Shown: piece by piece, positions 56,649 to 64,000 of the stretch | Layout of the letters: every line of letters begins with the position of its first letter | Numbering within the stretch: position 1 is the first letter of the stretch | Assembly: GCA_965201085.1 (NCBI GenBank) | Contig: CBDAVS010000016.1 | Span: 558,001-622,000 of the forward strand | Source: JAPOUP01 sp965201085 | GTDB lineage: Bacteria; Pseudomonadota; Alphaproteobacteria; Rhodobacterales; Rhodobacteraceae | DNA: 64,000 bases | Direction: 5' to 3' | Notes under the pieces: generated by a model | The model's database searches: none | What the model saw: the letters and a program-made list of their open reading frames with translations, nothing else | Told to the model about the DNA's origin: nothing | Program-made: the position numbers and the translations under genes

Positions 56649-56849
56649 ATGCCCAAAATGAAGACCAAGTCGAGCGCAAAGAAGCGCTTCAAAATGACTG
56701 CCTCGGGTCGCGTCAAAGTTGCCCAGGCCGGTAAGCGCCACGGAATGATCAAGCGCACCAGAAAGTTCATCCGAAACGCACGTGGAACAACCACGCTGAG
56801 CGCCCCTGACGAGAGGACCGTCAAAGGGTTTATGCCATATTCGCGCTGA
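56649..56849 (+). CDS. rpmI: 50S ribosomal protein L35
   Basis: 66 residues, MPKMKTKSSAKKRFKMTASG, then VKVAQAGKRHGMIKRT and a C-terminal basic stretch, typical of L35. The start at 56649 has GAAGGAG upstream. The IS30 copy ends 180 bp upstream, so the native promoter may have been separated or replaced; the spacer holds no gene. Confidence 0.96.
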   Translation: MPKMKTKSSAKKRFKMTASGRVKVAQAGKRHGMIKRTRKFIRNARGTTTLSAPDERTVKGFMPYSR

Positions 56850-56861
56850 GGAGGAACGGAC

Positions 56862-57224
56862 ATGCCAAGAACGACCGGGGGCACCGTTGCCCATACACGC
56901 CATAGAAAAACCATCAAGGCCGCCAAAGGCTACTATGGCCGCAGATCCAAGAACTTCAAAACCGCCAGACAGGCCGTTGATAAGGCCAACCAATACGCGA
57001 CCAGGGATCGCAAGGTGCGCAAACGCAATTTCAGGGCGCTCTGGATTCAGCGGATCAACGCCGCCGTGCGCGCCCATGATGACAACCTGACCTATTCTCG
57101 GTTCATCAATGGTCTGTCAAAAGCCGGAATCGAGGTTGATCGCAAGGTTTTGGCTGATCTGGCCGTCAATGAACCTTCGGCCTTTGGCGTCATCGTCGAA
57201 AAGGCAAGATCAGCTCTGGTCTAG
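56862..57224 (+). CDS. rplT: 50S ribosomal protein L20
   Basis: 120 residues, typical L20: RTTGGTVAHTRHRKTIKAAK, YYGRRSKNFKTARQAVDKAN, LWIQRINAAVRAHDDNLTYS, and FINGLSKAGIEVDRKVLADLAV. It starts 12 bp after rpmI with AGGAGG upstream. In most alphaproteobacteria pheS follows directly; here 6.4 kb of foreign sequence intervenes. Confidence 0.97.
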   Translation: MPRTTGGTVAHTRHRKTIKAAKGYYGRRSKNFKTARQAVDKANQYATRDRKVRKRNFRALWIQRINAAVRAHDDNLTYSRFINGLSKAGIEVDRKVLADLAVNEPSAFGVIVEKARSALV

Positions 57225-57457
57225 TTCACGATAGCAGTTCGTACTTTCCAGGCTGGGTAGTTCTTCGCACCAACTCCTATCAGTGGGCGCGACGTCGGGT
57301 GGAAAACAGTCTCGGATGTACATGAATCCTGTTGCGGTATTTCCGGCGAAATCGCGGCGGTTGCCAATGTCTTAACCCACGGATGCGGCAACTGTGGGCT
57401 GGGAGACCACGTAAACGTCGCATTCGGAGAATCATCGCCTGCCGGAAAACCTGGAGA

Positions 57458-58702
57458 TCAATGAATGCCGATGTCGTTGCCAACCGATGGCCCGATCCCA
57501 CCGATCAGAGCTTCAGGATCCGGTTCCGCACTGAACACAACCCGTCTCGACGCTTCTTGATCTTCCCTACCGTCCTTCATCGCCGGTCGGGCCGAGGAAT
57601 ATCCTACAGCGATTAAATGCGAGCGCGCCCAGGCGCGGACTTCGGGGGGGTCCACCGTTCCCAAGCAATGCCGGAGCACGGCCTGCGACCGTCTCTGGCT
57701 TAGATCAAGATTGTTCAGGTATGCTTCATGAAGCGCTGGCGTCGACCTCCACTCGGATGAGGCATGCCCCTCTATTCTCGCCTCCGATATCTCCACATCC
57801 GCATCCATGAGCACCTGTAGCCAAGGCACGCAGAATCCCGACAGGAATCTCGCCATCGTCTTCGTAATCTCCGCTTCCCCGCTTTCAAACAGAACCAGAT
57901 CCGGCACGATGATCGTTCCACTGGCCTCAATTCGTCCTCCGATTCCCGTTACCAGATCCCCAAGCTCATCTGTCAACGCACCTGCCAACTCGGCCCTTTG
58001 GTCTTCATGTTCCTTTAATCTTCCAAAGATATCGTCCCAATTGCCCAGAATCTCAGTTACTTCCTGAACCGTACGCCCGTCTTCCGCCATTGCCGCGATC
58101 AGTTTTTCCAGATCTTGGGTGGAACTCCCCGCTTTCTTCAGTGACTCGATCACCCGGGCGATGGGGAGCAGGTCGTCGGTACCGAGGTTTGACCGGGCCA
58201 GATGGCTGACCGCTTCCAGGAATTCAGGCCGCTGGCTGTTGGCGACCAGGTCCTCCAGGACGGCCATCTCCCTCAAGACCTCCCGGGCCCGCTCGCTTTC
58301 GATCATGTCGGCCAGGTCCCGCTGCATATCCTCTGGAAGCCGGGATGCCGCGTCGAGCAGGCGCTGGACCTCGTCCTTGTCGATGAAACGCCAAAGCTCG
58401 TCGGGATTCTCCAGCGAACTTTCCAGTCTGACGACATCCAGCCCATGCTGTCGAAGCTTTATGAACGCTTCCAGCGAGCCATCCTGCGATGCGCTCACGG
58501 TGATTCGCTGCCAATCCAATGGCAGGCTCCGGAATTCCTGAACCTCAGAGGTATTCTCCTCTTCCCGCTCCCTCACCGTTTCCCGCTGCCAGAACGCGAA
58601 CAGAAGCAGGAGGGCGAAAGAGAGCAGAATGAAAGCCTCCGCCAGGGTTAGACCCATGATAGCGCCCCGGCGGTAGTTTCTTGTCTGTGTGGTATCGGCC
58701 AT
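57458..58702 (-). CDS. OmpA/MotB-like membrane protein (ZorB-like), unknown system
   Basis: 414 residues. One N-terminal membrane helix (GLTLAEAFILLSFALLLLFA) contains a Glu near residue 22, where MotB-type stators have an acidic proton carrier. A long acidic helical region follows (residues about 45-270). The C-terminal OmpA-like peptidoglycan-binding domain has IIVPDLVLFESGEAEITKTM, ARIEGHASSEWRS, LNNLDLSQRRSQAVLRHCL, and LIAVGYSSARP with DQEASRRVVF. It lies downstream of a MotA/ZorA-like gene, so the pair probably forms a proton-driven complex. The extended middle region makes it larger than typical ZorB. Confidence 0.8.
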   Translation of the reverse strand: MADTTQTRNYRRGAIMGLTLAEAFILLSFALLLLFAFWQRETVREREEENTSEVQEFRSLPLDWQRITVSASQDGSLEAFIKLRQHGLDVVRLESSLENPDELWRFIDKDEVQRLLDAASRLPEDMQRDLADMIESERAREVLREMAVLEDLVANSQRPEFLEAVSHLARSNLGTDDLLPIARVIESLKKAGSSTQDLEKLIAAMAEDGRTVQEVTEILGNWDDIFGRLKEHEDQRAELAGALTDELGDLVTGIGGRIEASGTIIVPDLVLFESGEAEITKTMARFLSGFCVPWLQVLMDADVEISEARIEGHASSEWRSTPALHEAYLNNLDLSQRRSQAVLRHCLGTVDPPEVRAWARSHLIAVGYSSARPAMKDGREDQEASRRVVFSAEPDPEALIGGIGPSVGNDIGIH

Positions 58703-58761
58703 ATTTCAGAGTCCGGACAAGGTGTGCCCATCGCTGGCCGCGCGATCATCTTCCGTCAGGC

Positions 58762-59874
58762 TCATCCCGCGTTATCCGTGACCCACCGCGACCCGGCTAT
58801 GGCACCACCTCGATGGTGACGTCGCGGCCCAGAGAGCGTCATGGAATCATCCGCGGCACCATGCGGTCCGACGGTGCCTCGCCGATCCGTTCGATTATCC
58901 GGGGGCAGTGTCCTGCACCGGTCCTCAAGCGCATCGAATGCGGGTATGATCCGTTCCTCCACCGCATCGGCCAGTTTCTTCGTGGCTTCGGTATATCGCT
59001 CCATCGCGGAAATATGGTCCTGTAGCAGCCCCGACGCGGTTTCAATATCCGCCAAAACCTGTCCGCGGCGTTCCTGGATGTCTCTGCAGGCATCGGCTTC
59101 CCTCGTCATCAGGCTCTCCCTCAGTTCATTCAATTGCCTGATGTTTCCGGCGGTTTGTTCCTGATGTCTGATGCCGGCCTCGCGAGCGGTCTCCGATATC
59201 TCCGATATGACCTGCTTGGTGGCCTCGGACATTGTCGCGGTCAGCTGAACCGCCAGTTCGGAGGCGCTTGACTTGAGCAAGGCCTGCTGGTCGTCGACGA
59301 ACTTCTCGGTGTTCCGGCGGATGCGTTCATCCCGTTCCGATGCCATCTGCACGGATTCCGCCGCGAACGCCTTGCTTTGCATGAGCATGCCGGACAGATT
59401 TTTACGGAACTCGACGAACCCTCTGTTGACATCCGCGCGGACCTCGCGGTCCCGTGCGGTGAAATCCGTCCGCAGCTGCATCATGAATACACGCAGGAAA
59501 ACACCGAAGATTGTGGAGGAAAGAGCGACGCCAAAGCCCGAAATCACGTTATCGATGCGAACGGAACCGCTGTCGGCCCCCGCCGGACCCGCGACTTCGT
59601 AGAGCGTGTATGACAGACTGGCAAGGGTGAAGAGAAAACCGAGATAGTAGCAGTTGTCGCCAATGGTTTCGGATTCGATGCTGAGCCGACCCCCTGCCCA
59701 TGCGACAAAGGCATACAGCACCAGAACCGCCGCCGCATAGACCGCGGCGATCAGCGAATATCCGCATACCTTGAGAGTTACGCTGCCGGCTGTCCCGATT
59801 ACGAAAGCAAGCAGGAAGACCGTCCTGTCCAAACCTTCACGGGGATAGACGCCATGCATTCTTGAGGAACGCAT
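58762..59874 (-). CDS. MotA/TolQ/ZorA-like channel subunit with long coiled-coil tail
   Basis: 370 residues. Four predicted helices in the first 160 residues (TVFLLAFVIGTAGSVTLKVC; SLIAAVYAAAVLVLYAFVAW; CYYLGFLFTLASLSYTLYEV; ISGFGVALSSTIFGVFLRVF). The last resembles the pore helix of MotA/ExbB/ZorA proteins. A long cytoplasmic coiled coil follows to about residue 320, as in ZorA, whose tail transmits a signal to effectors. The ATG at 59874, with GGGGAT upstream, lies just after the VWA-like gene stop. It is 60 bp upstream of its OmpA-like partner. Confidence 0.72.
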   Translation of the reverse strand: MRSSRMHGVYPREGLDRTVFLLAFVIGTAGSVTLKVCGYSLIAAVYAAAVLVLYAFVAWAGGRLSIESETIGDNCYYLGFLFTLASLSYTLYEVAGPAGADSGSVRIDNVISGFGVALSSTIFGVFLRVFMMQLRTDFTARDREVRADVNRGFVEFRKNLSGMLMQSKAFAAESVQMASERDERIRRNTEKFVDDQQALLKSSASELAVQLTATMSEATKQVISEISETAREAGIRHQEQTAGNIRQLNELRESLMTREADACRDIQERRGQVLADIETASGLLQDHISAMERYTEATKKLADAVEERIIPAFDALEDRCRTLPPDNRTDRRGTVGPHGAADDSMTLSGPRRHHRGGAIAGSRWVTDNAG

Positions 59875-59876
59875 GC

Positions 59877-60680
59877 CTATAGATCCCCAAGCGACCTGAC
59901 GGTGGGAGGACGGCTTCCCTGACGATCGAAATATCGGGTCCAAAATCCTTCGACGAGATCGTCGGGGATGCGGCTTTCGCGTGGGATGCGCCAGATTTCA
60001 ACAGCAACATCGTCAAGGCTCTCCGCAAGCCGCCGCTCTCCCTGGCGCTCGACAAAGTAATCCCAGCCTTGATCGCGATAAAAACTTAGGTTTTCGCTAT
60101 TCTGGAGCATGTCCGAAACAATGATCGCCCTGCGCCCGCCACGCGCTTGGGTGAATTCCTGCGTTCCCGCGATCAACGACTGCAGCGCTTCCATGATCGG
60201 AGACTCGCTTTCGGCATCCCCCTGAAGTAGCTCATCAAGCAGTCTATCGACCGGCTCCCGAAACTCCTGCCGGTACCGCTGGGCGATCAGTACGGGGTTC
60301 TCATAGAGCTGGTTTGCATCCTTGCCAGTTGCAGGTCTGCACTTGGCGAACGACGCTCCCCAGCGCGACGGGTCCTCGCTGACCACACCGATCGAAATCA
60401 TGGTGTCCTCGCCTGAGGATTCGATCAGGCTATCGACGAAAGATCTCAGACGGAACTGCTGCGTCACGCTCAGGGGATCCGTCAGGTCAAGCAGGACCGC
60501 GACCGCGTTGGCGGGACCGTCCGTAGGGCAGAGTATCCGCTCGTTCACACGGGAGCCATCGATCAATCTCTGGGAAATCAACAGGATCGCGACGATAGCA
60601 ACTACACATGTCCCTATCGCTGGATACCAAAGCCAGTTGAGCGATGCCGCCCGCCGACCCACACGCCTACGTTTGGCCAT
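59877..60680 (-). CDS. Membrane-anchored VWA-like protein
   Basis: 267 residues. A basic N-terminus (MAKRRRVGRRAASLNWLW) precedes one membrane helix (YPAIGTCVVAIVAILLIS). The remainder should be extracytoplasmic. AVAVLLDLTDPLSVTQQFRL resembles the first strand and metal site of a von Willebrand A fold (imperfect D-x-T-D), and RRAIIVSDMLQNS the later strand. LCPTDGPANAV with one Cys before it is also conserved-looking. The start at 60680 overlaps the upstream membrane gene by 14 bases, so the genes are coupled. No catalytic motif was recognised. Confidence 0.6.
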   Translation of the reverse strand: MAKRRRVGRRAASLNWLWYPAIGTCVVAIVAILLISQRLIDGSRVNERILCPTDGPANAVAVLLDLTDPLSVTQQFRLRSFVDSLIESSGEDTMISIGVVSEDPSRWGASFAKCRPATGKDANQLYENPVLIAQRYRQEFREPVDRLLDELLQGDAESESPIMEALQSLIAGTQEFTQARGGRRAIIVSDMLQNSENLSFYRDQGWDYFVERQGERRLAESLDDVAVEIWRIPRESRIPDDLVEGFWTRYFDRQGSRPPTVRSLGDL

Positions 60681-62208
60681 GGCGCAAGCCTTCCTCTCTG
60701 GAAGGCACCACGGGAACCGGTGCGCCACTAGCCGTTGGTCGGGATTCTCCTCTGGCTATGTAGGTGCCTTCGAGCTCGTCGATTTCGTAATGCTCCCGAA
60801 CCGCCGCGTGAAAGACGTCGAATATCTCCTTGATCGCATCGTTGACCATATCCGACACTCTCCTCGCCTCCGCTTCGGCTTCGGAGCGCCGGTCTTCTCC
60901 GGCGACCTGAATGGTGAATTCCCTGAACGAATACTGCCGCCTGAAACCGGCGGGTGGATCGGCTTCACGGGATGCCTTGTTGGCATCCCTGTAGACCGCC
61001 AGCAGGTAATTCACCGCGATGTCGCATTGTTCCAGAAACGGGATCAGGTTGGAATGCAGGGCCTTCTGGCCGAACAGCGCATCGACTGAATCGTTGATAT
61101 GGCGATGCACTTCGTCATTCGCCATCCGGAGCGTCTCGACCGCTTCATCCCTGCGATTCGCCAGCGTGTCGATCGACTCCGAGAGATGCGCGATGTATTC
61201 CTCCCTCGCGTCTATGACACTCTGGTTCACTGCCGAATAGTGAGGATACGGATCCGACGAGTGATAGCCTTTCAGAAACGTCACGATAGAGATCAGCGAA
61301 CCAAGAAGCAGGAGCAGATAGGATTCGAAAGACGCCAGGAACAGCGGGTGGGACATCAATGTCTCCACCGCTCTGCCGCCCGCTTCCTGCCATTCCCTGC
61401 CCGTTTCGACCGCGTCGCGGAAATGCGCGACGAACAGGTTGTATATGAAAGCGAACGCCGCCCAGGATGGCCAAAGCAACAGCCCGAAAAATTTCTTCAG
61501 CAGGTTGAATAATCCGCGGCAGTTGGCGTAACGCGAGCCTCTCCCGAACAGAAAGCTTAGGGATACATTTGCCAAAGACACGAGGAATGCCGCGATTGTT
61601 CCTCCGAGCAGGCCCAGCACATTGTTCTGCGCGAAGAGATATGCGTTTCCCGCCGACTCAACTACGATCATGATCAGCGCGAAACCGATTACGCTCGGCC
61701 AGGAAGCCGCGGCCTTGGCTGGCCTTTCGAGCCGGTTTCGCTCACGGAATGTCCGTCGCCATCTGAAGGTCTCCTGAACATCCTCCCGTGGGGTGACCAT
61801 CATCGATTTCCACTTGGTGACCTCCTCAGCGAAACGCGCTTTGGCGTCATTGGCTTCCGTCTCCACCATCATCCGCGCCGAGACCGCTTTGTTGAGGCGC
61901 TCCGAATATACCCGCCGGTTGGTCTCGAAATTCTGCAACCCGCGCCTGCGAAGCTCATCCACACGTGAGACCGCCAGAAATTCCACATGATCAAGGGAAT
62001 CCTCCTCGGTCTCCGGCAGGTTCTCCCGACCGCGTTGTTGACCGAGTGCCGCGAGGTTCAGATCCTTCGCTATTCGGCCCTTGTCGATGTCCGGAAACAC
62101 TTCGGATGACGAAATGAATTCGTCGGAACGAAAAATATCCGCCAGTTTACTGAGCATTATGGCACTCGAATCGCCAAACCACTTGGAAGTCCCGACCGCC
62201 GAATGCAT
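60667..62208 (-). CDS. Multi-spanning membrane protein of unknown function
   Basis: 513 residues. A cytoplasmic N-terminal helical region of about 150 residues precedes four predicted membrane helices (VIGFALIMIVVESAGNAYLF; LLGGTIAAFLVSLANVSLSF; LLLWPSWAAFAFIYNLFVAH; SFESYLLLLLGSLISIVTFL). A second helical cytoplasmic part of about 180 residues follows (EEYIAHLSESIDTLANRRDE and beyond). No enzyme motif was recognised. First gene of the four-gene cluster. The start at 62208 is tentative (an alternative lies at 62157); IS5 copy 3 inserted about 30 bp upstream and may have removed the native promoter. Confidence 0.6.
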   Translation of the reverse strand: MHSAVGTSKWFGDSSAIMLSKLADIFRSDEFISSSEVFPDIDKGRIAKDLNLAALGQQRGRENLPETEEDSLDHVEFLAVSRVDELRRRGLQNFETNRRVYSERLNKAVSARMMVETEANDAKARFAEEVTKWKSMMVTPREDVQETFRWRRTFRERNRLERPAKAAASWPSVIGFALIMIVVESAGNAYLFAQNNVLGLLGGTIAAFLVSLANVSLSFLFGRGSRYANCRGLFNLLKKFFGLLLWPSWAAFAFIYNLFVAHFRDAVETGREWQEAGGRAVETLMSHPLFLASFESYLLLLLGSLISIVTFLKGYHSSDPYPHYSAVNQSVIDAREEYIAHLSESIDTLANRRDEAVETLRMANDEVHRHINDSVDALFGQKALHSNLIPFLEQCDIAVNYLLAVYRDANKASREADPPAGFRRQYSFREFTIQVAGEDRRSEAEAEARRVSDMVNDAIKEIFDVFHAAVREHYEIDELEGTYIARGESRPTASGAPVPVVPSREEGLRHGQT

Positions 62209-62237
62209 TCGCAGTCTATCCGACCGTGAATCTGTTA

Positions 62238-63195
62238 GAGTTTGAATCATAAGTCACTGATATCATTAAACTATTGTTTTTCATGGAGTTGACGCCCTCG
62301 CCACCCGCCTGAGCAGGAACCGGCAGGCGGCCAGCTGCGCCCATGCCAGCGAGTTCTCACTGAGCCTTTCGTAATCTTTCGACAGGCGGCGGCACCGGCC
62401 CATCCAGGCGAAGGTCCGCTCCACCACCCAGCGGCGGTAGAGAACCGTGAACCCTTTGACATTCTTCGGTTTTTCGACGATCCTGATCACGTCCGGCAAC
62501 CCCATCCCCTCAAGCCGGTCCCGCAGCTTCGGACCCGCGTAGCCACCGTCGGCGAACAGCCTACACACCGTGGGCACCGTCTCCAGCAGCTTCGCGATCA
62601 GGTCCGGTGCGCCGTCCCGGTCCTGGATGTTGGCGGTGTGAACCGTCATGACGATCGGTGTGCCGTCGGCGTCCACGATCAGGTGCCTTTTCCTCCCCTT
62701 CACCTTCTTCCCGGCGTCGTAGCCGCGGGGCCCGCCGCTCTCCGTGGTCTTCACCGACTGGCTGTCGATCGAGGCGGCGGTCGGCTCCGCGGAGCGCCCC
62801 GAACACCGCCGCGCGAGGTCCCGGAGACGATGCACGAGACGCTCCAGGAGCCCGCTCCGCCGCCATGCGTAAAAATAGTTCTGGACGGTGGAAAACGGTG
62901 GATATCCAGAGGGTAACGCGCGCCACTGGCATCCCGTGGACAGGATATACTGGACCGCGTCGAACACCGACCGAAGGTCGACCTCGCGCGGCCGTCCCAT
63001 CCTTCCCTGCTTCGGCAGCATCGGCTCGATGATGGTCCATTCGGCGTCGGTCAGATCGTTTTGACTGTGGTCGTCCGGGCGCTTATGGAGCTGTTGGGTG
63101 GTCCTGTTCCAGGGCATGGCGATCTCCGGATTTGGTTGCTTTCACCAACCGGAATGCCACATCCTGCGGGACCACTCAACTTATGGAACAAACTC
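62238..63195 (-). mobile_element. IS5-family insertion sequence, copy 3
   Basis: 958 bp with the same terminal repeats as copies 1 and 2 and direct TTA duplications at 62235-62237 and 63196-63198. Inserted directly upstream of the four-gene membrane cluster, same orientation as it. Confidence 0.96.
62281..63117 (-). CDS. IS5-family transposase (copy 3)
   Basis: 278-residue DDE transposase, apparently intact, with SIDSQSVK, RLFADGGYAGPK and WVVERTFAWMGR. It differs from the other copies at TTQQLHK (Leu for Ile), SVFDAVQYI, HTANIQD and LRDRLEGMGLPDV. Confidence 0.95.
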   Translation of the reverse strand: MPWNRTTQQLHKRPDDHSQNDLTDAEWTIIEPMLPKQGRMGRPREVDLRSVFDAVQYILSTGCQWRALPSGYPPFSTVQNYFYAWRRSGLLERLVHRLRDLARRCSGRSAEPTAASIDSQSVKTTESGGPRGYDAGKKVKGRKRHLIVDADGTPIVMTVHTANIQDRDGAPDLIAKLLETVPTVCRLFADGGYAGPKLRDRLEGMGLPDVIRIVEKPKNVKGFTVLYRRWVVERTFAWMGRCRRLSKDYERLSENSLAWAQLAACRFLLRRVARASTP

Positions 63196-63243
63196 TTAGA
63201 CGGGAACCCCGTTCGGGTCAACCGCCATTGGCCGGTCCCGAGG

Positions 63244-63291
63244 AACGGGGCCGCCCCGTTTACGACCGTTCCGCGGCGGGTCGCGGAACGG
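63244..63291. terminator. Tandem perfect hairpins upstream of pheS
   Basis: Two stem-loops in succession: AACGGGG-CCG-CCCCGTT (63244-63260) and CCGTTCCGCG-GCGGGT-CGCGGAACGG (63266-63291). Both have perfect arms (7 and 10 bp). No T-run follows on either strand, so a Rho-independent terminator is uncertain; they could be part of a pheS leader or an intergenic palindrome. Confidence 0.4.
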
Positions 63292-63613
63292 TATCGGATA
63301 TGGGCAGATCCTTGGCGAGCGCCGCTCATCGGTATAGCAGCCGCTCCGTCAATGTGTCTGGGCGACCGGCCTGTGTTACCAGGAACGGATCGCATCCAAC
63401 AGCTTCACTGCTGTGGGACTCCATCGGTAGCGGGTATGCCACCGCTGGAGTCGAAGTCCCGTTCGGACCAGCGGATACGAGATCCTCCAAACCTATCCGG
63501 TCCTGAAATCCCTTCGTAAATCCAAGCCTGGGCGTGGCGGTGGGATTCGGCATCGGGTTGCAAACAGGTAAGGTGGCCGGTAGCACATCCGTGCTTAATT
63601 CGGAGTGACATTC
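63292..63613. other. Leader or gene-free stretch before pheS
   Basis: About 320 bp without a recognisable gene. It must now supply the pheS promoter, since rplT is 6.4 kb away. No leader peptide rich in Phe was seen. Confidence 0.4.
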
Positions 63614-64000
63614 ATGGATGGCCTGAGGGAGCGATACCTCGCCGCGATCGCGGCGGCCCCGAACGAGGTGGCGCTGGAGGAACTGCGTTTGCGGGCTCTC
63701 GGAAGGAAGGGCGAAATCAGCCTGAAAATGCGCGAACTCGGAAAGATGTCTCCCGTAGAACGAAAGGTGGCTGGCCCGAGATTCAACGCCCTGAAGAAAG
63801 AGATCGCCTCCGCACTCGACGCAAGAAAGAGCGCCCTAGCGGATGCCGCGCTGGAGGAGAGACTGAAATCGGAATGGCTGGACGTTACGCTTCCGGCGCG
63901 TACCCGTGCGGTGGGAACGGTGCATCCGGTGTCGCAGGTCACCGAAGAGGTGACGGCCGTGTTCGCGGATATGGGTTTCGCCGTGGCGGAGGGACCGCAG
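63614..64000 (+). CDS. pheS: Phenylalanyl-tRNA synthetase alpha subunit (5' part, cut by window end)
   Basis: The first 129 codons of PheS. The N-terminal coiled-coil domain is visible (ALEELRLRALGRKGEISLKM, then RELGKMSPVERK), and the catalytic domain begins with TLPARTRAVGTVHPVSQVTE and VFADMGFAVAEGP. The ATG at 63614 has GGAG upstream. Normally downstream of rplT. Confidence 0.95.
   Translation, partial: MDGLRERYLAAIAAAPNEVALEELRLRALGRKGEISLKMRELGKMSPVERKVAGPRFNALKKEIASALDARKSALADAALEERLKSEWLDVTLPARTRAVGTVHPVSQVTEEVTAVFADMGFAVAEGPQ

Noticed and set aside
57458..59874. Calling the cluster canonical Zorya
   Set aside because: ZorC, ZorD and ZorE are absent; only the channel and OmpA-like parts resemble ZorAB, and the OmpA-like protein is much longer.
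38568..63195. Treating the interval between IS5 copies 1 and 3 as one composite transposon
   Set aside because: It contains rpmI-rplT, and each IS copy has its own TTA duplication, which indicates independent insertions.
1..64000. CRISPR arrays, rRNA or tRNA genes
   Set aside because: No regularly spaced direct repeats, rRNA-like blocks or complete tRNA cloverleaf patterns were recognised by eye; a tRNAscan run would be decisive.

Overview
The window is an alphaproteobacterial chromosome segment that includes the predicted replication origin. The evidence is the conserved origin-flanking order parB-parA-rsmG-mnmG-mnmE-rho-hemJ on the minus strand and maf-aroE-coaE-dnaQ on the plus strand. 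Between the two arms is a short AT-rich gap with two perfect DnaA boxes, and two perfect parS sites lie in rsmG and mnmG. SecB, FxsA, a Tim44-domain protein, an Smr protein, DUF1244, an N-formylglutamate amidohydrolase and pyruvate kinase follow in an order typical of the class. I cannot name the genus.

Layout. 0.2-1.6 kb: decayed ISNCY-type transposase. 2-3.5 kb: frameshifted AAA-ATPase/PD-(D/E)XK gene. 3.8-8.0 kb: putrescine/spermidine-type ABC transporter (potG, potH, potI, potF), with potF cut by an amber codon near its end. 8.7-9.4 kb: FitAB-type toxin-antitoxin pair. 9.6-16.6 kb: catabolic genes, namely an ArgE-like deacylase, a trimethylamine dehydrogenase-family flavoprotein, and a tight operon of an FAD monooxygenase, a RidA protein and a DUF1028 protein. 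16.7-18.5 kb: hrcA-grpE. 18.65-21.2 kb: rph-rdgB-hemW. 21.1-34.6 kb: origin region. 34.6-35.4 kb: nested relics (DUF6915 gene and IS481 transposase). 35.7-38.5 kb: DUF1244, amidohydrolase, pyk.

38.6-56.5 kb is an accessory island, visibly lower in GC across most of its genes. It carries a DNA phosphorothioation defence locus of the Ssp type. A restriction-like cassette matching SspFGH (a DndD-like ATPase, a small DNA phosphorothioation-associated protein, and a PLD/DEAD helicase) comes first. Then come sspD, sspC and sspB on the minus strand and sspA diverging from sspB. sspC is interrupted by a 958-bp IS5-family element and also holds an in-frame stop codon, whereas sspA, sspB, sspD and the cassette are open. 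Two IS30 copies and an IS30 relic are scattered through the island.

56.6-57.2 kb holds rpmI-rplT, and pheS starts at 63.6 kb. In the gap between rplT and pheS sits an unfamiliar four-gene minus-strand cluster: a multi-spanning membrane protein, a single-pass periplasmic VWA-like protein, a MotA/ZorA-like channel subunit with a long coiled coil, and an OmpA/MotB-like partner. A third IS5 copy sits just upstream of it. This cluster is the best candidate here for an undescribed membrane-associated system.

The many IS copies, IS relics, frameshifts and nonsense codons point to a genome under active IS expansion and gene decay, though single-base lesions could also be assembly errors.
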